From contig JALUAR010000218.1 of the NCBI GenBank assembly GCA_027050975.1, positions 17,379 through 37,699 of the forward strand: a DNA stretch of 20,321 nucleotides, written 5' to 3'. The stretch comes from Thermodesulfovibrio sp. Its GTDB lineage: Bacteria > Nitrospirota > Thermodesulfovibrionia > Thermodesulfovibrionales > JdFR-85. Of the stretch, positions 15,092-20,321 are shown piece after piece. Position 1 is the stretch's first letter, and each line of letters starts with the position of its first letter. Both the position numbers and the translations under genes were made by a program. The notes below the pieces were generated by a model, which was given only the letters and a program-made list of their open reading frames with translations, was not told the origin of the DNA and did not search any database.

Positions 15092-15707
15092 TGCCATCAG
15101 TCTATTCTCTCTGGGGCTGATGTATGGCACAACAGTCTGCAGCCTGACATGCCTGCCCTATCTCGGTCCTCTTCTGTTATGTACGGGCAACGGTTTCAGG
15201 GATGGTGTTACTTCGTCGCTGATCTTTGTTGCCGGAAAGTTGCTGAGCTATCTTATCCTTGGAGGGATTGCAGCCTATTTAGGGCATGTACTGAATATCA
15301 ATGATGTTATTCCAGTTCACTTTATTGCTGGATTAACCCTTGTGACTGTGGGACTCTCTCTCCCCTTCATGAATAGAGGGGGACAGTGCCACAGGAGAGG
15401 AGAGATTACCGGCAGAGGGGTGTCACTCTTTCTGCTTGGTGTATCCACAAGCCTGATCCCATGCCCTCCCCTTGCCACTGTGTTTATGCTTGCAGCCAGG
15501 AAAGGGGTCATTGTCTCTGGTATTGCCTATGGTCTGATCTATGGGATGGGGATTGTACTTTCCCCCCTCATTCTAACTGGAGGGGTTATATCTCTGGTCT
15601 CGCAGAGACTGAAGATAGAGGTTCGCAGCTTTATCCCATATATGCAGGGGCTATCTGCCCTGATAATCATTATTATGGGTATAAGAATAATATTGCAGGA
15701 GGTGTAA
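15078..15707 (+). CDS. CcdA/DsbD-transmembrane-like (UreH/SafE-type) membrane protein
   Basis: From the ATG at 15078 the product is 209 residues with about six transmembrane helices; ATG 15084 is an equally good start, both after GAGGAG. Conserved Cys lie in the first helix (CSLTCLPYLGP, residues 21-25) and after the mid-protein loop (STSLIPCPPLATVF). This pseudo-symmetric arrangement is reminiscent of CcdA/DsbD beta domains and the related UreH/SafE-like proteins. CcdA-type proteins carry reducing equivalents from cytoplasmic thioredoxin to the periplasm, whereas UreH-like relatives move metals, and the sequence does not decide. It overlaps the activase gene by 14 nt. Its stop lies six bases before the exbB start. 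Confidence 0.75.
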   Translation: MSMSDAISLFSLGLMYGTTVCSLTCLPYLGPLLLCTGNGFRDGVTSSLIFVAGKLLSYLILGGIAAYLGHVLNINDVIPVHFIAGLTLVTVGLSLPFMNRGGQCHRRGEITGRGVSLFLLGVSTSLIPCPPLATVFMLAARKGVIVSGIAYGLIYGMGIVLSPLILTGGVISLVSQRLKIEVRSFIPYMQGLSALIIIIMGIRIILQEV

Positions 15708-15712
15708 TATTA

Positions 15713-16147
15713 ATGGAATGGCTTAAGATTGCCGTTGACTATGGGATGATAGGACTCCTGGCTCTTTTGAGTGTTATAGCAATAGCTATAGCCATTGAGA
15801 GATACCTTGTATACAGGAATATCAGGATTGAGACCTACACTGACAGGAAGGAGCTTGAGCTTGAGCTTACAAAGAAGCTTCACATCATCGCAACAATTGG
15901 AAGTAATGCACCATATATAGGATTGCTGGGAACGGTCCTTGGCATCATGTTGACCTTTTATACAATGGGTATTGAAGGATTTATGGATACAGGCAGGATA
16001 ATGGTAGGGCTTGCACTTGCACTCAAGGTTACGGCAGTTGGTCTTGTTGTGGCAATACCGTCTGTAGCGATTTATAACCTTCTCTTAAGACGGGTGAAGG
16101 TCCTGTTGATGCAGTGGGAGGTGAAGAATGGAAGAGAAGGAGTTTGA
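15713..16147 (+). CDS. exbB: ExbB/TolQ-family TonB energiser (short form)
   Basis: The true start is the ATG at 15713 preceded by AGGAGGTG; the frame is open further upstream only because it overlaps the preceding gene. The 144-residue protein has three transmembrane segments and the family signature IGSNAPYIGLLGTVLGIM. Then comes GLALALKVTAVGLVVAIPSVAIYNLL, the helices that line the proton channel. It is the short ExbB type also common in epsilon- and deltaproteobacteria. ExbB and ExbD form the inner-membrane motor that energises TonB for the receptor encoded at the start of the cluster. It overlaps exbD by 20 nt. Confidence 0.92.
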   Translation: MEWLKIAVDYGMIGLLALLSVIAIAIAIERYLVYRNIRIETYTDRKELELELTKKLHIIATIGSNAPYIGLLGTVLGIMLTFYTMGIEGFMDTGRIMVGLALALKVTAVGLVVAIPSVAIYNLLLRRVKVLLMQWEVKNGREGV

Positions 16148-16508
16148 TTATATAAATGTCATCCCCCTTGTAGACGTGATGCTGGTGCTTCTGACCATCG
16201 TCCTCACAACCTCAACATTTATAGCAACCGGCGTTATTCCCATAGAGTTACCAGAGGCATCAAAAGGCTCTGCCGAGGTGATAAAGGTTCAGACCATAGA
16301 GATAGACAGGAAGGGAAAGATATACCTGAATTCAGAACCCGTATCACTGGATGAATTGAGGGTGCTTATTGAACCACTTGATAGAGATATACCTGTATTG
16401 ATAAAGGCAGACAGAAATATTGCACTTCAGGTCTTTGTGGATGTCCTTGACATAATCAAGAAGTCTGAATTCAGGAAAGTAACTCTCCAGACAGAGGTGA
16501 GGAGATGA
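16128..16508 (+). CDS. exbD: ExbD/TolR-family biopolymer transport protein
   Basis: The 126-residue protein has one N-terminal transmembrane helix with the proton-carrying Asp at residue 16 (NVIPLVDVMLVLL) and a periplasmic TolR-like domain. That domain includes IDRKGKIYLNSEPVSLDEL and VLIKADRNIALQVFVDVL. It partners ExbB in the TonB motor. Its start codon lies within exbB (20-nt overlap) and its stop overlaps the tonB start by 4 nt, so the three motor genes are translated as a block. Confidence 0.93.
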   Translation: MEEKEFDYINVIPLVDVMLVLLTIVLTTSTFIATGVIPIELPEASKGSAEVIKVQTIEIDRKGKIYLNSEPVSLDELRVLIEPLDRDIPVLIKADRNIALQVFVDVLDIIKKSEFRKVTLQTEVRR

Positions 16509-17464
16509 GGCATTATCAATCAATAGGTACCGGACTCTCTTTCCTGATTCATCTTATATGTATCCTTCTCATCCTCTTTATGACCAGGTTAGCACCTGTT
16601 GACAGGAAGATAATCACTATTGACTTCAGCATAGAGAATACCTCCGGTACAGATGTGGTCAGCAGCAGTGAAGCAGTGAAGACAGAGGGGGTAAAGAGGG
16701 CAGCAGAGGAGGCGAAGACGGAAGGAGATACCAGTAAGCCAGTAAATCAGTCCGCTGAGGAGTCAAAGCCATCTGAACAGAAGGAAGAGATACAGAAAGA
16801 GGATGAGGTGCTGGTATCCGAGAATGTAAGGGAGAACAACACCAGGAAACTGACAGAAGAGAGGCCTGCAGAGTCAGCCATCCCGGAAGAGGAGGAGATG
16901 ACTGAGGAACTATGGGCTTCAGAAGTGGATGATGGGCTCCCGGCAGAGGAAGAGGAGATGGTTACTGAAGAGGTTGAACCTGCACTGAAGACTCCCGAGA
17001 GACCTGTGAGTGCTGAGGAGGCTGGAGATAGAGAGTCTCGATATGAGGAGGCAGAAATATACTCTGCCTTTCAAACTGGTAATGGCTCTTCTACAGATAG
17101 CGTTACAGAGGGAAAGACGGATTCAGATGGCACCTATGAGACCGCATCAGCAGTCTCACAAGAGGAATCTTTTGAGACTCTGAATAGACGGTATCTAAAA
17201 GAGCATTTTAACTATATAAGAGAGATGATACAGAAGAATCTGTCTTATCCGCCCATTGCAAGGAGAATGGGATGGACAGGTGAGGTCCTTGTATCCTTTA
17301 TAGTTTGCAAAGACGGGCGCGCAGATAATGTAAAGATAATAAAGAGTTCTGGTTTTGCAATACTCGATAAAAACGCTATAGAAACCATAAAAAAGGTATC
17401 TCCCTTTCCAAGGCCTCCTGTTAGTGCTGAGTTGATAGTGCCGATAGCATATATGCTCGAGTAA
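16505..17464 (+). CDS. tonB: TonB protein with an acidic linker
   Basis: The 319-residue protein starts with a transmembrane anchor containing the conserved Ser-x3-His pair (S12, H16 in SFLIH) needed for coupling to ExbB/ExbD. It ends with a TonB C-terminal domain (IQKNLSYPPIARRMGWTGEV to AELIVPIAYML), which grips the TonB box of the receptor. The linker between, about residues 40-215, is unusual: it is rich in Glu/Ser/Thr (for example EEEEMVTEEVE) and lacks the Pro-Lys/Glu-Pro repeats of classical TonB. It is probably extended but strongly acidic. The gene is last in the cluster, 34 bases from the convergent tRNA-Sec gene. Confidence 0.92.
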   Translation: MRHYQSIGTGLSFLIHLICILLILFMTRLAPVDRKIITIDFSIENTSGTDVVSSSEAVKTEGVKRAAEEAKTEGDTSKPVNQSAEESKPSEQKEEIQKEDEVLVSENVRENNTRKLTEERPAESAIPEEEEMTEELWASEVDDGLPAEEEEMVTEEVEPALKTPERPVSAEEAGDRESRYEEAEIYSAFQTGNGSSTDSVTEGKTDSDGTYETASAVSQEESFETLNRRYLKEHFNYIREMIQKNLSYPPIARRMGWTGEVLVSFIVCKDGRADNVKIIKSSGFAILDKNAIETIKKVSPFPRPPVSAELIVPIAYMLE

Positions 17465-17498
17465 GATGAAAACGAGGGGCAAAACTATTTGTCTTTTC

Positions 17499-17596
17499 TG
17501 GCGGGAGCGTGTGGGAATCGAACCCACCTTCCCCACTTGTGGCAGGGAACACCGGATTTGAAGTCCGGGGGGGACACCAGAACCCCATCCACTCCC
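17499..17596 (-). tRNA. selC: tRNA-Sec (anticodon TCA)
   Basis: The minus-strand sequence folds as a selenocysteine tRNA: a long acceptor stem (GGGAGTG with CGCTCCC) and a GGGG/CCCC D stem. The anticodon arm is CCGGA-CTTCAAA-TCCGG with anticodon TCA. A long variable arm and a 5-bp T arm (GTGGG-TTCGATT-CCCAC) follow. Discriminator G and encoded CCA complete the 98-nt gene. The eighth acceptor pair (G-A) is mismatched, so the helix has seven good pairs plus the T stem. It implies that the organism makes selenoproteins; none is evident in this window. Confidence 0.96.
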
Positions 17597-17604
17597 AATA
17601 GATG

Positions 17605-17634
17605 ATTTTAAAGTATTGCTGGATGCTGCGTCAA
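17605..17634 (-). promoter_or_regulatory. selC promoter
   Basis: On the minus strand TTGACG (17634-17629) is followed after 18 bases by TAAAAT (17610-17605); each hexamer matches consensus at 5 of 6. The expected start lies a few bases before the mature tRNA 5' end. Confidence 0.65.
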
Positions 17635-17676
17635 TTCCAGAAAAAACAGACTGTGTTTATGATCAGACAGGGCCTG

Positions 17677-17685
17677 TGGTATAAT
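17677..17685 (+). promoter_or_regulatory. Extended -10 promoter for the Janus/Ocnus-like gene
   Basis: TGGTATAAT is a perfect extended -10 (TGnTATAAT). It lies 111 bases upstream of the start codon at 17797, on the plus strand; only a weak -35 (TTATGA) is seen 17 bases before the TATAAT. Confidence 0.5.
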
Positions 17686-17796
17686 CAACTCAGGTATTGT
17701 AAAGCCAAGTTCAGTGTAAGAGCCACCTTAAACAACTTCAGACATGAGATAAAAGGAATAGGTAGATGGCCTTGCTATTACAGAGGGAGAGTAAGG

Positions 17797-18216
17797 ATGG
17801 AGTTTGTCTTGATTGATTATTCAGAGTTTTATTATCCCGAGATAGCAAAAAGGGATATTCCTCTTAGGCGTGGCGGAAAGTTTGTACAGATACTGAACGA
17901 AGATAAACAGCAGTGGTATCTGGTGCTATCTCCAAAGGAGCTTTCAAAATACCATGCAAACATCGTGGAGCGTTTCTGCAATCTTCAGGGAGATATTCCC
18001 GGAGCATACCGTCACGGCGGAGAATACTTTGAGATATTTGATCCCGCATGGAGTGTGCTCGGAGGAGGTTTCTGGGAGATAGACGATGAGAGTAGGATGA
18101 TAAGGTTTTACGGTAGCTCCAGGGCTTACGGAAGGTTCACATCCGAGGGGCTGGCAGAGAGGATACGTTCCATAGACAAAAGGTTTGCAGAGTATACGGT
18201 CTTGGTTGAATGTTGA
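17797..18216 (+). CDS. Janus/Ocnus (PHPT1-like) phosphohistidine phosphatase homologue
   Basis: Taking the ATG at 17797 (GGGAG and AAGG upstream) gives 139 residues; the frame is open further left but runs into the selC promoter. The sequence matches the animal 14-kDa phosphohistidine phosphatase PHPT1 and Janus/Ocnus proteins. KYHANIVERF corresponds to the PHPT1 helix EYHADIYDKV, with the catalytic His at residue 53 here. VLGGGF (88-92) and FYGSSRAYGRF (104-114) correspond to CLGGGR and VYGYSMAYG. PHPT1 removes phosphate from protein histidine (and lysine); a bacterial partner might be a histidine-kinase or PTS-type phosphoprotein, which is inference. Family members are uncommon in bacteria as far as I know. 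It is monocistronic between selC and rpsT. Confidence 0.8.
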   Translation: MEFVLIDYSEFYYPEIAKRDIPLRRGGKFVQILNEDKQQWYLVLSPKELSKYHANIVERFCNLQGDIPGAYRHGGEYFEIFDPAWSVLGGGFWEIDDESRMIRFYGSSRAYGRFTSEGLAERIRSIDKRFAEYTVLVEC

Positions 18217-18278
18217 GAAGGCCCCCACTGCCTGTAATGAATAATACTTTGTTTTCTACACCTGATTCTGGAAAGCTA

Positions 18279-18308
18279 TTGATTTTACCCGGATAGTTGT
18301 ATTATATT
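18279..18308 (+). promoter_or_regulatory. rpsT promoter
   Basis: TTGATT (18279-18284) and TATATT (18303-18308) are separated by 18 bases, in an A/T-rich region 51 bases before the rpsT start codon. Matches are 4/6 and 5/6. Confidence 0.45.
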
Positions 18309-18358
18309 ATATACTCACATTTACCTGAACTCTTACAGGATATTCTACAGGAGGAAAA

Positions 18359-18640
18359 ATGGCAAAGAAGAATCTTTCCGCTCTCAAGAGGGTTAGGCAG
18401 TCTGAAAAGAGAAGACTCAGAAACCAGAGTTGGAAGACCAGGATCAAGACTTTTACAAAGAAGGTTGAAGCTGCGATTGAAGCAGGAGATGCCGAGACGG
18501 CCCAGAGCATGCTTCGCGAGGCAATCAGGACTATCTGTAAGGCCTCTTCCAAAGGCATAATTCATAGAAATACAGCTTCCAGAAAGATTTCAAGGCTTAC
18601 CAGAAAGGTAAACGCTGCTTTTAAATCCGAAGCAGCTTAA
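18359..18640 (+). CDS. rpsT: 30S ribosomal protein S20
   Basis: The 93-residue, strongly basic helical protein begins MAKKNLSALKRVRQSEKRR and ends with NTASRKISRLTRKVNAA, the standard S20 signature. It binds 16S rRNA early in 30S assembly. The AGGAGG lies 6 bases before the ATG. Its last 20 bases overlap the end of holA on the opposite strand, so the two transcripts must converge through coding sequence. Confidence 0.96.
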   Translation: MAKKNLSALKRVRQSEKRRLRNQSWKTRIKTFTKKVEAAIEAGDAETAQSMLREAIRTICKASSKGIIHRNTASRKISRLTRKVNAAFKSEAA

Positions 18641-19511
18641 GGAAGAGTTCTTCGATGGGATATTCGCCGGAAGATGATTTTATCTTCCGGTCAGCCTCAA
18701 GCAGATACTGAAATGCCTCTGTATAATCCTTTTTTGTCTTTTTAGCGGTATCTGCATATTTCCAGTTTATGGCTCCCAAAATGGCTATGGTATCAGCCTC
18801 TATGGTTCTGTATATAGTGAAGACCCTCTTTTTGTTCTTACTGATTAATGCCTCGGCAAGGTTAAATACACTGCTATGGGGGGAGCCGTAAAGGGTCTCG
18901 TAAAGATCATCCAGATCTATCTTTTTCTTCCCGAGTAAAGAGAGTTTTTCCACTTCGGAATAAATTATTCCGCTTTCACCGTCTGAAAAGGTCACGAGCA
19001 TATCCACAGCCCTCTCTGTCATGGTAAGACCGAGAGATTTTGCTGTCTCCTTCACCCATAGCTTTATATGCTGGGACCGTCTGTCCGTACTGAATATCTT
19101 TCCCGCCAGGAGTTCTTTGAGTTCCGAAGCAGGAGGTTTTGATGATGTGAGAATAAGCACATTTTCCCACTGCTCAGACTTGCTCCTTGAGAGGATATCT
19201 TTAAGATGGGCAGTGAGGGTTGTAATCTGCTTTTTTCTGGCCTCATGGATGTTTTTAATAACAACGATCTTTCTTGTTCCGAAGAAACCTGGAGTACTTA
19301 AGATATCCATGATTTCGCTGACAGGGGGAGGGCTTTCCAGAGAGGTATCCATATCATAAACAAGAAAATTTATATCCCTCTGCTCAGGTGGTATCAGATT
19401 CCTTACACGATTGAGTGCCTCGGTAAGAAAAAAGAGGTCCTTACCATGTATATAATAAACCGGTGAGGGAAGCCCCTCTTCTATCTCTTTGTAGAGTTGC
19501 CTGAATCCCAT
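18621..19511 (-). CDS. holA: DNA polymerase III delta subunit
   Basis: The 296-residue protein matches HolA: an AAA+-like N-terminal region with PVYYIHGKDLFFLTEAL and an NFLVYDMD segment. Next come GFFGTRKIVVIKN and the VLILTSSKP strand, then the central and C-terminal helical collar domains (SPHSSVFNLAEALI, IEADTIAILGAINWKY). Delta opens the beta clamp during clamp loading. It is somewhat shorter than the E. coli protein (343). The gene follows lptE with a 31-nt overlap, an arrangement common in diderms. Its stop lies inside rpsT on the other strand. Confidence 0.88.
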   Translation of the reverse strand: MGFRQLYKEIEEGLPSPVYYIHGKDLFFLTEALNRVRNLIPPEQRDINFLVYDMDTSLESPPPVSEIMDILSTPGFFGTRKIVVIKNIHEARKKQITTLTAHLKDILSRSKSEQWENVLILTSSKPPASELKELLAGKIFSTDRRSQHIKLWVKETAKSLGLTMTERAVDMLVTFSDGESGIIYSEVEKLSLLGKKKIDLDDLYETLYGSPHSSVFNLAEALISKNKKRVFTIYRTIEADTIAILGAINWKYADTAKKTKKDYTEAFQYLLEADRKIKSSSGEYPIEELFLKLLRI

Positions 19512-20011
19512 CCGCTCTGTCCGTAAATTACTTCCGCGATAATCCTGCGGCTCAGGTCCCGCAAAGCAGTCTCTGTAGTGACTTCTCTCCGGGTATGGAT
19601 TGCCTGTACGGATTCCGGCGCCACGAAGGTCTCCAAAAACTCCGATTTCAGGTTTTTCAAGCTTTTTGTTTTTCCATCCGGATGTATGACCTCCACATTT
19701 GCAATTATATCAACGCTGTATTCGGCTGAAAGATCATTCTTTACCGTAACCGTACGGAGTTTGTACTTGGTGAGAATTACATTGATGGTAATACCATGAC
19801 CGTTTAAAGGTATCCCCTGATTCAGACACTCTTCTGTAAAGACCCTTCTGAATGTATCCTGAAGCCCCGGTTCCGTGGTCATATTCATGACATAACCCAG
19901 ATGTATTTCCCTGATGTCAAGGCCGGAGGTCTCTCTGACAGAGTAGCCGCAACCGGCAAGGAAAAAACACAGAATTAATACAGAAGAAAGATAAACTGAC
20001 CTGTTTCTCAA
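19481..20011 (-). CDS. lptE: LPS-assembly lipoprotein LptE
   Basis: The 176-residue precursor has a lipoprotein signal peptide with lipobox LAGC (Cys21) followed by GYSVRE, as is usual for LptE. The remainder is a small alpha/beta domain with IREIHLGYV, TINVILTKYKL and VDIIANVEVIHPDGK strands. A C-terminal helix carries TALRDLSRRIIAEV. LptE plugs the LptD barrel in the outer membrane to deliver LPS, which confirms a diderm host. It overlaps holA by 31 nt and the upstream PGPGW gene by 4 nt. Confidence 0.85.
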   Translation of the reverse strand: MRNRSVYLSSVLILCFFLAGCGYSVRETSGLDIREIHLGYVMNMTTEPGLQDTFRRVFTEECLNQGIPLNGHGITINVILTKYKLRTVTVKNDLSAEYSVDIIANVEVIHPDGKTKSLKNLKSEFLETFVAPESVQAIHTRREVTTETALRDLSRRIIAEVIYGQSGWDSGNSTKR

Positions 20012-20271
20012 AACTTAAACCTCCGAAAGAACTTTATCCCTGAGGCCACGCCGGAGTTGAACCTCTTCAGAAGCCTCTTTGCCCAGAGGAACTCACCTGC
20101 CAGCACAGCCAATCCGGCCGGGATGACAATGGTTGCAGGTCCGGGCAGAACTATCAGGGCTATACCAATGATGAGTAAGGTAAAGCCAATAACAATTCTT
20201 ATAATCCTTTTTGCCTGTTTTAATGTCTTTATTGTAAGTCTGCTGAGTATCAGTTTTGCCGTCAGTGACAT
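20008..20271 (-). CDS. PGPGW-family small membrane protein
   Basis: The 87-residue protein has two adjacent hydrophobic segments (IVIGFTLLIIGIALIVLPG and VIPAGLAVLAGEFLWA) joined by LPGPATIVIP, matching the PGPGW transmembrane family. Its function is not established. Basic residues flank both helices. No Shine-Dalgarno sequence is well placed; a TATAAT lies only nine bases before the ATG, so the transcript may be nearly leaderless. It is first in the operon with lptE and holA. Confidence 0.8.
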   Translation of the reverse strand: MSLTAKLILSRLTIKTLKQAKRIIRIVIGFTLLIIGIALIVLPGPATIVIPAGLAVLAGEFLWAKRLLKRFNSGVASGIKFFRRFKF

Positions 20272-20280
20272 GGTAATTTA

Positions 20281-20286
20281 ATTATA
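20281..20286 (-). promoter_or_regulatory. -10 element for the PGPGW-lptE-holA operon
   Basis: The minus strand reads GTGTATAAT, a perfect -10 hexamer ending nine bases before the start codon; a suitable -35 is not seen. With the plus-strand promoter next to it this forms a divergent promoter pair. Confidence 0.4.
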
Positions 20287-20293
20287 CACCCCC

Positions 20294-20321
20294 TTGACAA
20301 AAAATTTAAAATGTATTATAA
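20294..20321 (+). promoter_or_regulatory. Consensus sigma-70 promoter reading out of the window
   Basis: TTGACA (20294-20299), a 17-base A/T-rich spacer, then TATAA (20317-20321) at the very edge. All visible bases match consensus. It must serve a plus-strand gene beyond the window. Confidence 0.75.

Noticed and set aside
15386..15712. Long N-terminal extension of ExbB
   Set aside because: The extension overlaps the CcdA-like gene in another frame and reads as a Cys/Trp/Pro-rich shadow; ATG 15713 with AGGAGG gives a normal short ExbB.
17499..17596. selC as an integration site for the adjacent TonB cluster
   Set aside because: selC is a known island hotspot and its 3' end faces the cluster, but I see no second copy of its 3' end, no integrase and no mobile gene in the window.
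17602..17796. N-terminal extension of the Janus/Ocnus-like protein
   Set aside because: The extension covers the selC promoter and an extended -10 element, has no family similarity, and ATG 17797 gives the expected length.

Overview
The window is a compact, gene-dense stretch from a diderm (Gram-negative) bacterium. It has an LptE-type LPS-assembly lipoprotein, TonB/ExbB/ExbD with an outer-membrane receptor, and possibly a GspN-like protein. It encodes tRNA-Sec, oxygen-sensitive Fe-S enzymes of the 2-hydroxyacyl-CoA dehydratase/activase type and a NapH-like ferredoxin. Together these suggest an anaerobe using selenocysteine, in the Nitrospirota (Thermodesulfovibrionia-like) or Desulfobacterota range. 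That placement is inference from gene content and style; no 16S or other decisive marker is present.

Left part (1-8074) is entirely minus strand. In transcription order it holds: trmJ-truD (tRNA modification, 4-nt overlap); cstA, a small soluble protein and an ArsA/Get3-like ATPase (touching or overlapping genes); a membrane-anchored protein of unknown function; a nitroreductase and an EndoQ-like PHP-domain nuclease (4-nt overlap); and the start of a GspN/AsmA-like protein cut by the window edge.

Middle part (8347-17464) is a co-directional plus-strand cluster: a small secreted protein, a TonB-dependent receptor, a His-rich periplasmic protein with a C-terminal membrane anchor, a NapH-like membrane ferredoxin with two [4Fe-4S] motifs, a single-subunit double-cubane-cluster-like protein (HgdB fold, six well-placed Cys), its ATP-dependent activase, a CcdA/DsbD-like membrane protein, and a dedicated ExbB-ExbD-TonB motor. 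It reads as one system: TonB-driven uptake across the outer membrane, electron transfer at the inner membrane, and an ATP-driven very-low-potential reductase in the cytoplasm. Its substrate is not evident from sequence; this is the most interesting item here.

Right part (17499-20321): tRNA-Sec (selC, minus), a bacterial homologue of the animal Janus/Ocnus phosphohistidine phosphatase (plus), rpsT (plus), then a minus-strand cell-envelope/replication operon: PGPGW membrane protein, lptE, holA. A near-perfect sigma-70 promoter at the extreme right edge fires plus-ward out of the window. No CRISPR array, insertion sequence, phage gene or rRNA was seen. No gene-free stretch exceeds 300 bases; the longest is 8075-8346, a divergent promoter region with a hairpin and a tandem duplication.
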